DNA from: Martinezella miluonensis
GTDB lineage: Bacteria > Pseudomonadota > Alphaproteobacteria > Rhizobiales > Rhizobiaceae
Direction: 5' to 3'
Assembly: GCF_900094545.1 (NCBI RefSeq)
Contig: NZ_FMAH01000002.1
Span: 186,001 to 250,000, forward strand
Length of the DNA: 64,000 nucleotides
Position 1 is the first letter of the stretch. Each line of letters opens with the position of its first letter. A program made the translations under genes and the position numbers. Below, in pieces: positions 50,956 to 61,091 of this stretch. The notes under the pieces were generated by a model, which did not search any database, was not told where the DNA came from, and worked only from the letters and a program-made list of their open reading frames with translations.

Positions 50956-51735
50956 CTACGCCTCGATCGACACTTCCGACTGGTAGTTTACCGTCATGTA
51001 GATGACCGTTGCGGCGATGGCGATGAGGAACAGGCAGCTCGTATAGATAGTGCCGAAGCCGAGCCCTCCATATTCCGCGGGCTGCGAAAGATAATCCCCG
51101 AAGGAGGCTCCGAGCGGCCGCGTGAGGATGTAGGCCACCCAGAATGCCAGGATGGCGTTGAGCCTGAAGCCGAAATAGGCGATCGCGACTGCGACGATCA
51201 CCCCTGCGAAGAGCAGACCGGTCGTTATGTAACCGAATCCGAATTGTTCCGCGATCAGGTCGCCAACCGCCGTGCCGAGCGCGAAGGTGAAGAGAATAGC
51301 CAGCCAATAGAACTGCTCGCGCCTAGCCGTGTAGATCGAGTGAATGGACAAAGTCCCTTCCATCCTCCACCAGACGAAGAAGGTGAGCGCCAGCGCAATA
51401 CTGAAACCAACGGTCGACGCGGCCAGTGGCACGCCGAGATTGTCCGAGAGATTGTCGGTCAGCAGTGTTCCCACAACGCTGATCAGGACGACGGCGATCC
51501 AATAAGCCCAGGGGACGTAGCGCTCCTGCAGGAACTGGATCGCAAGCGCGCCGACGAGCACCGCAGCCATGATCAGCGACGTCAGCGTAAGGCCAAGCCC
51601 CATGTTGACGGCGAGATAATCCGCAGCGGTTTCGCCCATCGTTACCGCCAACAGCTTGATCAGCCAGAAATCGACCGTGACGCGCGGAACCCTGTTCAAG
51701 CGCGGCTCGAGGCCTGTTAGAAATTGCTGGGTCAT
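50956..51735 (-). CDS. DUF347-repeat (COG4705) inner-membrane protein
   Basis: 259 aa, about eight membrane segments arranged as four related repeats: KLLAVTMGETAADYLA, ISVVGTLLTDNLSDNL, TFALGTAVGDLIAEQFG and YILTRPLGASFGDYLS. The G-E-T ... D pattern is the DUF347 mark. Function not established. It lies 25 bases after a small exported-protein gene on the same strand, and together they are divergent from a heavy-metal-type two-component system, suggesting a transporter or envelope protein it controls. Confidence 0.82.
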   Translation of the reverse strand: MTQQFLTGLEPRLNRVPRVTVDFWLIKLLAVTMGETAADYLAVNMGLGLTLTSLIMAAVLVGALAIQFLQERYVPWAYWIAVVLISVVGTLLTDNLSDNLGVPLAASTVGFSIALALTFFVWWRMEGTLSIHSIYTARREQFYWLAILFTFALGTAVGDLIAEQFGFGYITTGLLFAGVIVAVAIAYFGFRLNAILAFWVAYILTRPLGASFGDYLSQPAEYGGLGFGTIYTSCLFLIAIAATVIYMTVNYQSEVSIEA

Positions 51736-51760
51736 GTTGCTTATGCCTCGCTGATCGGGA

Positions 51761-52030
51761 TCACTTCTTCATCAGCTTCATCGCGTCGTCCAGAAAGCCA
51801 TCGGCCCGCCTGTCGTCGTCGGCATTGCAGCGTTCGACCGCCTTTGCCTCGAGCGCATCGACCTTGGCCTTGTCGTCCGCGCTCAGCTTTGCGGTCGCTT
51901 TTGCGGCACGCATTTCCTTGAGCGCATCTTCGCACGGGCGGGGTGCCGCGGCATGAGCGGCAACAGGCAGCATCATGAGCCCCGCGAGAGCGACGAGGCG
52001 GACGCGTTGGGCGGCTTTGGACATATTCAT
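51761..52030 (-). CDS. Small exported protein with two cysteines
   Basis: 89 aa. A signal peptide (RLVALAGLMMLPVAAHA-A) is followed by a helical, Ala/Lys-rich mature part with cysteines in RPCEDALKEM and VERCNADDD that could form one disulfide. No family recognised. ATG 52030 has GGAG 7 bases upstream. It is first in an operon with the DUF347 protein and faces the response-regulator gene. Confidence 0.68.
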   Translation of the reverse strand: MNMSKAAQRVRLVALAGLMMLPVAAHAAAPRPCEDALKEMRAAKATAKLSADDKAKVDALEAKAVERCNADDDRRADGFLDDAMKLMKK

Positions 52031-52151
52031 GGGGATGGCTCCGGTTTGTGACCTACGGTCTCAGGTTGATCCGCCGACCGCATTTGCTGCGACGTCGACG
52101 CCATCCTTTCTATGGAGCCGCCTATACGTGGTCTTTGCGGGGAGCATACCG

Positions 52152-52202
52152 TTTCGTAAGGAGCCAATATTTGAGATCCGAGCGACCTTACGGATTTGTA
52201 AG
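52152..52202. promoter_or_regulatory. Putative response-regulator boxes in divergent spacer
   Basis: CTTAC-GGATTT-GTAAG (52187-52202) is a dyad within ACCTTACGG. A reverse copy of CCTTACGAAA lies at 52152-52161, and ACCTTACGGTTTCG recurs at 54671-54684 before the DUF1344 gene. Shared use by the response regulator encoded at 52278 is inferred. Confidence 0.45.
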
Positions 52203-52277
52203 CACCCGTTCAGGCTGCTGACACTTTCGGAAGCCATATTTCCGCGCGTATCACGATCAACGGAGCGCAGCCGAAGC

Positions 52278-52955
52278 ATGAAAATACTCGTCGTCGAGGA
52301 CGACCGGAAGACTGCCGATTATATCTCGCGCGGCCTCAGCGAAGCCGGGCACGTCTGCGATGTGATCCGCGATGGTACGGATGCGCTGTTCCAGGCAACC
52401 CGCGAACACTACGACGTGCTCATCGTCGATCGCATGATACCGGGGCTGGACGGCCTTTCGCTGGTCAAAGCCGCCAGGGCCGCCAAAGTCGAGACGCCGG
52501 CAATATTCCTGACCTCCATGAGCGGCGTCGAAGACAGGGTCGAGGGGCTCGAGGCAGGCGGCGACGACTACCTGACCAAGCCCTTTGCCTTTTCCGAACT
52601 GCTCGCACGGCTGAACGCGCTGGCGCGGCGACCGCCCGTACAGGATCGCAAGACGGTGCTGCGGATCGCAGACCTCGAGCTCGATGTCATAAAACGGCAA
52701 GTCAGCCGGCAAGGCACGCCGATCGATCTTCAGCCCCGGGAATTCACGCTTCTGGAGGTTCTGATGCGGGCCGAAGGCAGGGTGCTCACGCGAACCATGC
52801 TGCTCGAGCGGGTCTGGGACTTCCATTTCGATCCCAAGACGAGCGTGGTGGAAACGCATATCAGCCGCCTGCGAACGAAGATCGACAAGCCGTTTGACGT
52901 ACAGCTTGTTCATACGGTCCGAAACACGGGATATTGCATGCATGCGCCGCGCTAG
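52278..52955 (+). CDS. OmpR-family response regulator, heavy-metal (CusR/QseB) type
   Basis: 225 aa. Receiver: MKILVVEDDRKTADYISRGL (the opening typical of CusR-like regulators), phospho-Asp in VLIVDRMIPGLDG, Lys in DDYLTKPFAFSELL. DNA-binding domain: IDLQPREFTLLEVLMR, TRTMLLERVWDFHFDPKTSVVETHIS and VRNTGYCM. ATG 52278 is chosen over a much longer frame. The kinase gene begins 14 bases before this stop. Likely targets are the divergent DUF347 operon and DUF1344. Confidence 0.9.
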   Translation: MKILVVEDDRKTADYISRGLSEAGHVCDVIRDGTDALFQATREHYDVLIVDRMIPGLDGLSLVKAARAAKVETPAIFLTSMSGVEDRVEGLEAGGDDYLTKPFAFSELLARLNALARRPPVQDRKTVLRIADLELDVIKRQVSRQGTPIDLQPREFTLLEVLMRAEGRVLTRTMLLERVWDFHFDPKTSVVETHISRLRTKIDKPFDVQLVHTVRNTGYCMHAPR

Positions 52956-54300
52956 ATTGCTGCGCAGCACGCCTTTCAGGCTGGCCCTATCCTTCGGACT
53001 TTTCTTCATCGTCGCCCTTCTGGTGGCGGGCGCGATTGCCTACGGGCTGATGGAACGGGAACTTGCCCGGGCCATCGATCGGTCCGTGGGCGACACCTAT
53101 TCCGTCGTCGCTTCGACCTATTCGTCCAACGACCTTGAGGATCTCATCGCGGCCGTCGACACGTATTCCGCGCTCAAGAATGCCGAGGATCAGGTATTCC
53201 TTCTCTTGAACGAGCGAGGAGAGAAGCTCGCAGGCAACATCAGGACATCACAAATCAAGCCTGGACTTTCTACCATGCCGGCAGCCGATCTCGGACTAGG
53301 CGGCAACGACCCGATAAGGGTGATGGCGGGCAATGTCGGCGGCAACTCGCTCTTCGTCGGACAAAGCTACCGCGAGACCGACGCCATCGAACATATCGTC
53401 TTCGCAAGCTTCCTGTGGGCTTCCGGCCTCATCGTGGCCATGGTGATCGTCGGAGGCGCGCTGCTTGCCGGACGGGCGACAAAGCGGCTGGAATCCATCG
53501 AGCGCACCATGATTGAGGTCTCGGGCGGCAATCTCGCCTGCCGGATTCCGGTTCGCGGCAATGGAGACGACATCGACGTCGTTTCCACTCATATGAACCA
53601 CGCGCTCGGCCGGCTCTCCAGCCTCGTGGAAAGCATGCGCCAGGTGAGCGCGGATATCGCCCATGATCTGAAAACGCCGCTCAATCGCCTGCGCATGACG
53701 ATCGAGCTGGCTTTGCAGCGGCAAGGGCAGTCCGAGACCGTCGAGAGCCTGCTTCTCGACGCTCGCGAGGAATGCGACAGGATCGACGCGACATTCGGCG
53801 CGCTTTTGCGAATCTCGCAAATCGAGGCTGGTGCGGGCAAGGCCCGCTTCAAGTCTTTGGATCTACGCGAAATCATGGCCTCGGTGGCGGAAATCTATGA
53901 GCATGTTGCCGAGGACAATGCGCAGACGCTGGAATTGAAGCTGCAGGCATCCGTGCCGTCCATAATCAACGGCGACCGCGAGCTGCTGACCCAGCTCTTC
54001 GTCAATCTCATCGAGAATGCGATCACCCATTGCCCGGCCGGGACCCGTATCTCGATGACGCTGACAGTAACGGATCAAGCCTATCTCGCCTGCGTCTCGG
54101 ACAATGGACCGGGTATTCCGGCAGAGGAACGCGAGCTGGTGTTCAGGCGGCTCTACCGCCTGGACAAGAGCCGCACGACACCCGGCAGCGGATTGGGATT
54201 GAGCCTGGTCAAGGCAACAGCGGACCTGCACTCAGCCCCGATCACACTGAAAGACGGCAGGCCTGGGCTCCAGGTCTGCCTGTCCTTTCCAAGAATCTGA
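52942..54300 (+). CDS. Sensor histidine kinase, heavy-metal sensor type
   Basis: 452 aa. The first membrane helix is at about 14-36, a sensor domain of about 115 residues follows, and the second helix is at about 155-178. HAMP (ESIERTMIEVSGGNLACRIPV), HisKA (SADIAHDLKTPLNRLRM, H241) and HATPase boxes (NLIENAITHC, DNGPGIP, GSGLGLSLVKA) complete it. Start ATG 52942 overlaps the response-regulator end by 14 bases. The ligand is unknown; CusS-like metal sensing is only suggested by the partner regulator's subtype. Confidence 0.9.
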   Translation: MRRARLLRSTPFRLALSFGLFFIVALLVAGAIAYGLMERELARAIDRSVGDTYSVVASTYSSNDLEDLIAAVDTYSALKNAEDQVFLLLNERGEKLAGNIRTSQIKPGLSTMPAADLGLGGNDPIRVMAGNVGGNSLFVGQSYRETDAIEHIVFASFLWASGLIVAMVIVGGALLAGRATKRLESIERTMIEVSGGNLACRIPVRGNGDDIDVVSTHMNHALGRLSSLVESMRQVSADIAHDLKTPLNRLRMTIELALQRQGQSETVESLLLDAREECDRIDATFGALLRISQIEAGAGKARFKSLDLREIMASVAEIYEHVAEDNAQTLELKLQASVPSIINGDRELLTQLFVNLIENAITHCPAGTRISMTLTVTDQAYLACVSDNGPGIPAEERELVFRRLYRLDKSRTTPGSGLGLSLVKATADLHSAPITLKDGRPGLQVCLSFPRI

Positions 54301-54321
54301 AAATCGGCTGCCGTTTTCAGC

Positions 54322-54582
54322 CTATTTCACCGGCCGAACCTGCGACGCCAGGGCACGGCCGGATTTCTGTACGCTGTATTTTACCGAGACGTGCTCACCA
54401 ACCTTCAGGGATTCGACTTCAATGTTTTCGGGTAGGTTGATGACCGTGCCCGAGGACAGAGTGATCTGATCCGCCTTTGCATCGATATTGGTAATCGTAC
54501 CCTCTTCGTTGCGAGCCAATGCCGTGCCCGCCGCCAATCCGGCCGCAGAGATGATCCCGATCGCAAGCAACTTTCTGAACAT
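54322..54582 (-). CDS. DUF1344 exported small protein
   Basis: 86 aa. A signal peptide (LLAIGIISAAGLAAGTALA-R) is followed by a small beta-rich domain (EEGTITNIDAKADQITLSSG, NLPENIEVESLKVGEHVSVKY), the DUF1344 family common in rhizobia, with an OB-fold-like pattern. ATG 54582 has AAGGAG 7 bases upstream. Convergent with the kinase gene (21 bases apart). A CCTTACGG box about 90 bases upstream is shared with the two-component system promoter. Confidence 0.8.
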   Translation of the reverse strand: MFRKLLAIGIISAAGLAAGTALARNEEGTITNIDAKADQITLSSGTVINLPENIEVESLKVGEHVSVKYSVQKSGRALASQVRPVK

Positions 54583-55151
54583 GTTCCACTCCTTCGTGGT
54601 GAGTCTGGACTTTCGGCTCGCTTGAGCCGATGCGACCCTATCGCCCATTCCTGCCGCCCACTTTACCGGAACCTTACGGTTTCGAGATGATTGGCGAATG
54701 TGGCCAGTATAGCGGATCCCGACCAGGACTGCCCATCGAACGAGCGTCCTCTGCGCTTCAACGCCTCACCGCCGGTTAGTTGTACCCATGAAAATCCACG
54801 CGCAAATCCATCGAATTACGAAAATAATTTACATGAAGATATAAGAATTAACAAAAAGCCGTTGACAATGACGAATATCATGTCGTTATTAAGAAAAAAA
54901 ATTACATAATAAGACATCAACGGGTGAACAGCGCAGCAGTAGGCCTTCCGAAAATGAACGCCGCCTAATTGCTGTCCATATTCGATCACCATGAGGCTGC
55001 GGGAGATCGCGGCGCCATGCAGGCAACGGCCACGCTTTGGCGAACCGCGATGCCTTGAACCTGACATCGACCGGGACAAAAGCCGGTTGCATGCATGCTG
55101 ATTGACAAAAGCGACGGTCCTAAGAGGACGGCTGACAAAAAGGGGATGATG
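54583..55151. other. AT-rich intergenic region before the peptide ABC operon
   Basis: 569 bases without a credible gene. Bases about 54780-54915 are strikingly AT-rich against the surrounding coding DNA and hold a promoter candidate at 54862-54891. ACCTTACGG (54671-54679) near the left end probably belongs to the DUF1344 promoter. Confidence 0.45.
54862..54891 (+). promoter_or_regulatory. Candidate promoter with overlapping dyad, upstream of peptide ABC operon
   Basis: TTGACA (54862-54867) is followed after 18 bases by TTATTA. An inverted repeat AATGACGA (54867-54874) and TCGTTATT (54883-54890), one mismatch, lies across the spacer like an operator. It is about 260 bases before the binding-protein gene, so the link is uncertain. 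Confidence 0.4.
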
Positions 55152-56666
55152 ATGAAAAGCGCATTCGTTCTTCTCACGCTGGCTATGCTCGCCGGCACCA
55201 GCAATCTGGCGATCGCCCAGACGTCAGACGGCGTTCTGACTGTCGCCACCATCGGCGAATTGCCCACCCTTGATGCCATGCAGACGCCCACCGATATCGT
55301 GCTGACGGTCGATCAGCATATTTTCGAGACGCTCTACACCTACGATGGCCAATGGAAGTCCGTTCCGCTGCTGGCAGCTGCCATGCCGACGATTTCGCAG
55401 GATGGCCTCACCTATCGCATTCCGCTGCGCGAAGGCGTCAAGTTCCACGACGGCAGCGATTTCGGTTCCAAGGATGTCGTTGCCTCGCTGAAGCGCTGGA
55501 TGAACGTCAATTCCAAGGGCAAGCAGGTTGCCACCATCGTCGACAGCCTGACGGCTGATGGCGATCACGCCGTGGTCTTCAAGCTGAAGTCGCGCTATGC
55601 GCCGCTGCTGGCGACGCTTTCCCAATCTTCGATCATCCTTCCAGCAGCCAAGGTCGCCGACACGATTACCGACTTCATCGGCACCGGCCCCTACATGCTG
55701 AAAGAGCGCAAGCCGGACCAGTATACGCAGCTCGTGCGCTTCGACGGCTACAAGTCGCCCGATGGCGAGCCGAACAATTATGCCGGCAAGCGCGAGGCCG
55801 TCGCCAAGGAAATCCGCTTCGTGCCGGTCCCTGATGCCAATACCCGCGTCGAAGGACTGATCTCCGGGCAGTTCGATTTCGCCGACTCCCTTCCCGTCAG
55901 CGCCTATGAGCGCATCGAAAAGAGCAACAACGCCAAGCCCGTCATCTTCGAGAATACCGGCTGGGTATCGCTCAACATGAACATGAAGCAGGGCCTGCTG
56001 GTCAAGAAGCCGCTGCGCCAGGCCGCGCAGGCAGCGCTGAATTCTTCCGACATGATGCTTGCCGCCTTCAACGATCAACGCTTCTTCAGCGTCGATGGCT
56101 CCATTTTCCCGAAGGGCTCGTTCTGGCACACTGAGGCCGGCGTTGCGCGCTATGGCGAAGGCGATCCCGAAACGGCGGCAAAGCTGCTGAAGGATGCCGG
56201 ATACGACGGCACGCCGATCCGGCTTCTGACCAGCCGCCAGTACGAATTCCACTATAAAATCGGCGAGGTCGCCAAGGCCTATCTGGAGGCTGCGGGCTTC
56301 AAGGTCGACATGCAGGTCGTCGATTGGGCAACGCTGACGACCCGCCGCGCCGATCCGAAAGAGTGGGATATCTTCATCACCCACTCCAATTTCCCCGGCG
56401 ATCCGACGACGATCAACACGATCACGGACAGCTATCCCGGCTGGTATGTCTCCGACCAGAAGGCCAAGGCCGTTTCGGCGTATATGGACGCGACGAGCGA
56501 CGACGCGAAGCAGAAGGCTTGGGAAGGCATCCAGACCGTCATCTACGACGATGCGCCTCTCTACAAGGTCGGCAACTTCAACGCACTTTCGGGTATCTCC
56601 GGCTCGGTCACCGGCTACACGCCGACCTATTGGCCACACTTCTGGAACGTCACCCCGAAGAAATAA
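55152..56666 (+). CDS. Peptide/nickel-type ABC transporter substrate-binding protein
   Basis: 504-aa periplasmic binding protein of family 5. Signal peptide ends NLAIA-Q. Typical parts are YDGQWKSVPLLAAAMPTIS, YRIPLREGVKFHDGSDFGSKDVVASLKRWM, FIGTGPYMLKERKPD, FENTGWVSLNMNMKQG and AAKLLKDAGYDGTPI. ATG 55152 is chosen because AAGGGG is 6 bases upstream; two adjacent ATGs are closer. First gene of a complete importer operon. Substrate class is probably peptides or another oligomer, not resolved. Confidence 0.9.
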   Translation: MKSAFVLLTLAMLAGTSNLAIAQTSDGVLTVATIGELPTLDAMQTPTDIVLTVDQHIFETLYTYDGQWKSVPLLAAAMPTISQDGLTYRIPLREGVKFHDGSDFGSKDVVASLKRWMNVNSKGKQVATIVDSLTADGDHAVVFKLKSRYAPLLATLSQSSIILPAAKVADTITDFIGTGPYMLKERKPDQYTQLVRFDGYKSPDGEPNNYAGKREAVAKEIRFVPVPDANTRVEGLISGQFDFADSLPVSAYERIEKSNNAKPVIFENTGWVSLNMNMKQGLLVKKPLRQAAQAALNSSDMMLAAFNDQRFFSVDGSIFPKGSFWHTEAGVARYGEGDPETAAKLLKDAGYDGTPIRLLTSRQYEFHYKIGEVAKAYLEAAGFKVDMQVVDWATLTTRRADPKEWDIFITHSNFPGDPTTINTITDSYPGWYVSDQKAKAVSAYMDATSDDAKQKAWEGIQTVIYDDAPLYKVGNFNALSGISGSVTGYTPTYWPHFWNVTPKK

Positions 56667-56678
56667 GGCTGAACGCAC

Positions 56679-57629
56679 ATGGCAAAGATCGCCCAGGCGC
56701 TTTTGCGACGTCTTGGAGGCATGGTGATCGTGCTCGCGCTCGTCGTGACGGTCGTCTTCATCATCGTCCGGGTCACCCCGGGCGATCCGGCCGCCGTCAT
56801 GCTCGGGGCTGACGCCACGCCGCAGGACATTGCACAATTGCGGGCCAAGATGGGGCTGGACGCGCCGCTGCTCGTTCAATACGCGCAGTTCGTGCTCGGC
56901 CTGTTCAAGGGCGATCTCGGGCAATCGATCTTTCTCAACCAGCCGGTTACGCAGGCGCTGGCAGCCCGCGCCGAGCCGACCTTCTTCCTGACGCTGTTCT
57001 CCATCCTGATCGCCACGGCGATCGCGCTTCCCGTCGGGATCATCTCGGCGGTGAAGCGGGGAACGATCTTCGATCAGATCGTCGTCGTCCTCACCATGGT
57101 GGCTGCGAGCGTTCCGAGCTTCTGGCTCGGCCTGATGCTGATCCAGATCCTGGCCGTCGGCCAGGGCTGGTTTCCGGCTTCCGGCTATGGCGGCCCGGAT
57201 ACCGACTTCCTCGAGCGTCTGCATCACCTCGTCCTGCCGGCGATCACGCTGGGCGTCGTCAATTCGGCGATGATCACGCGCTTCACCCGCGCCGCCATGC
57301 TGGACGTGCTCGGCGACGATTATGTGCGCACGGCCCGCGCCAAGGGAGCGAGCGAAGGCCGCGTCATCCTGAAGCACGCATTGAAGAATGCCATGATCCC
57401 GATCATCACCGTCATCGGCCTTTCAGTCGCCATGCTCGTTGCCGGAGCTGTCGTGACCGAGACCGTCTTCGGCCTGCCCGGCGTCGGCAATCTCGTCGTC
57501 TCCGCCGTTCTGCGACGCGACTATCCGGTGATCCAGGGTGCGCTTCTGGTGGTCGCCGCCATCTACGTGCTCATCAATTTCGTCGTCGACATGCTCTATA
57601 TTCTCGTCGATCCGAGGGTGCGCCTATGA
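56679..57629 (+). CDS. Peptide-type ABC transporter permease (DppB-like)
   Basis: 316 aa, six membrane helices. The family start (RLGGMVIVLALVVTVVFIIVRVTPGDPA), the periplasmic GLDAPLLVQYAQFVLG, and the cytosolic EAA loop (YVRTARAKGASEGRVILKHALKNAMIP) are all present. It overlaps the next permease by four bases (ATGA). Confidence 0.92.
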   Translation: MAKIAQALLRRLGGMVIVLALVVTVVFIIVRVTPGDPAAVMLGADATPQDIAQLRAKMGLDAPLLVQYAQFVLGLFKGDLGQSIFLNQPVTQALAARAEPTFFLTLFSILIATAIALPVGIISAVKRGTIFDQIVVVLTMVAASVPSFWLGLMLIQILAVGQGWFPASGYGGPDTDFLERLHHLVLPAITLGVVNSAMITRFTRAAMLDVLGDDYVRTARAKGASEGRVILKHALKNAMIPIITVIGLSVAMLVAGAVVTETVFGLPGVGNLVVSAVLRRDYPVIQGALLVVAAIYVLINFVVDMLYILVDPRVRL

Positions 57630-58486
57630 CCGTCGGCTCCTTCACCCTTCCTTTCGCCTCAAGCCTGCGACGTCTCTTCGGCAACCGGGCCATGCTCTTC
57701 GGCGCCATCATCCTGCTTGTCGTCATCGTCGCGGCCATCCTGGCGCCATGGATCGCCCCTTACGCGCCAAGCAAGCTTTCGATCGTCAACAAGCTGAAGG
57801 GGCCGTCGGCGGCCCATATCTTCGGCACAGACGAATTCGGCCGAGACATCTTCTCTCGTGCGATCTTTGCCGGCCGCATCTCGCTGCTGGTAAGCCTCGG
57901 TGTCGTCTGCATTTCCACCGTGCTCGGCGTGTTTCTCGGCGTTATCGCCGGATACTTCCGCCGGCTCGACGCACCGATCTCGCGCCTGCTCGATGCGATG
58001 ATGTCCTTTCCCGATATTCTTCTCGCCATCGCGCTCGTCGCAGCGCTGGGACCATCGCTGGTAACGGTCATCCTGGCGCTCGGCATTACCTATGCGCCGC
58101 GTCTTGCCCGCATCGTGCGAGGCTCGACCCTGGTCCTGCGGGAACTGCCCTATATCGAGGCGGCGATCTCGATGGGCCTGCCGACCTGGCAGATTCTCGG
58201 GCGCCATGTCCTGCTCAACCTGGCGTCGCCTATTCTCGTGCAGGCGACCTTCGTCTTCGCCTCGGCGATGCTGGCCGAAGCAAGCCTTTCCTTCCTCGGC
58301 GTCGGCGTCTCCTCCGACATGCCGACCTGGGGAACCATGCTCGCCTCCGGCCGTGAATTCATGAACAACGCCCCCTGGCTCATGGTCTTCCCCGGCCTTG
58401 CCATCGTCTTCTCGGTCCTGTCGCTGCAATTGCTCGGCGACGGCCTGCGCGATCTGGTCGATCCGCGCCTTGCAAAGGAGAGCTGA
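57626..58486 (+). CDS. Peptide-type ABC transporter permease (DppC-like)
   Basis: 286 aa, six membrane helices. FGTDEFGRDIFSRAIFAGRISL and the EAA loop IEAAISMGLPTWQILGRHVL identify the DppC branch. Partner of the preceding permease, with the ATPase gene starting two bases after its stop. Confidence 0.92.
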   Translation: MTVGSFTLPFASSLRRLFGNRAMLFGAIILLVVIVAAILAPWIAPYAPSKLSIVNKLKGPSAAHIFGTDEFGRDIFSRAIFAGRISLLVSLGVVCISTVLGVFLGVIAGYFRRLDAPISRLLDAMMSFPDILLAIALVAALGPSLVTVILALGITYAPRLARIVRGSTLVLRELPYIEAAISMGLPTWQILGRHVLLNLASPILVQATFVFASAMLAEASLSFLGVGVSSDMPTWGTMLASGREFMNNAPWLMVFPGLAIVFSVLSLQLLGDGLRDLVDPRLAKES

Positions 58487-58488
58487 TC

Positions 58489-60312
<1,824 letters not shown>

Positions 60313-60346
60313 GAACCTTGAGCCGCGAAGGACGATGTTCTTTCTG

Positions 60347-61006
60347 TCAGGCTGCCATTTCCACATCGAGGCCGGCTGCCTTCCACTCGGGAAAGCCGTC
60401 CTCCAGCCGACGAATGCGATAACCCTTTGCCCTTAGCGCTGCGACCGCCTCAAAGGACAGGATGCAATAGGGACCTCTGCAGTAGGCGACGATCTCCTGC
60501 TCCTTTGGCAAATCGGCAAGCCGCCGTTCCAACTCTTCCAGCGGGATATTGATCGCACCGGGCAGATGGCCGAGGGCAAACTCGTCATCCGGCCGAACGT
60601 CGAGAAGAGTGACATCCTTGTCTTTTAGCCGACTAACCAGCTCGACGCGCGTAACTGGCTCCAGCGCGTCGAGCTTGCCGAAATAGTCGGCAGCGATCTC
60701 GCGTACCTCCGCGCTGTTGCGCTCGGCATAACAGCGCAACGCCGAAAGCAGATCAAGAACGGGCCCATCGGCAAGTCGATAGAGAACATGCTTGCCGTCG
60801 CGGCGCGTTTTGACGAAGCCGCCTCTGCGCAGCTGCTGCAAATGTGCCGAGGTGTTGGCGACGGATAGGCCGGAAAGCTCTGCTAGCCGCTCGACCGGCC
60901 GTTCGCCCTGCGAAACATGCTCCAGAAGCTCCAATCGATGCGCATGACCCAGCACACGCGCCAACGCGGCGAATTGCTCGAACATCTGAATCTTTGCGCT
61001 TGTCAT
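60347..61006 (-). CDS. ArsR-family regulator fused to a rhodanese domain
   Basis: 219 aa. The N-terminal winged helix (FEQFAALARVLGHAHRLELLEHVSQ, LSGLSVANTSAHLQQLRRGGFV, RRDGKHVLYRLA) is ArsR-like without the classic Cys metal box. A C-terminal rhodanese domain follows (VTLLDVRPDDEFALGHLPGAINIP) with its active loop Y-C-R-G-P-Y-C-I-L-S. Such fusions probably sense reactive sulfur or thiol state. ATG 61006 is used; ATG 61024 is also in frame. Divergent from an MFS gene, the likely target. Confidence 0.87.
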   Translation of the reverse strand: MTSAKIQMFEQFAALARVLGHAHRLELLEHVSQGERPVERLAELSGLSVANTSAHLQQLRRGGFVKTRRDGKHVLYRLADGPVLDLLSALRCYAERNSAEVREIAADYFGKLDALEPVTRVELVSRLKDKDVTLLDVRPDDEFALGHLPGAINIPLEELERRLADLPKEQEIVAYCRGPYCILSFEAVAALRAKGYRIRRLEDGFPEWKAAGLDVEMAA

Positions 61007-61091
61007 TGACGTGGAACCTAGCATTCTCTAAACATTCAAACAAGTCTTTGATCGTTTAAGTGATAGTCAAACATTTCGAGGAGACCGCCAT

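Noticed and set aside
55224-57377. 717-codon minus-strand frame across the peptide importer genes
   Set aside because: It is antisense to two genes with clear ABC-transporter motifs, and its composition (Arg, Asp, Gly, Ile) is that of reverse-strand noise.
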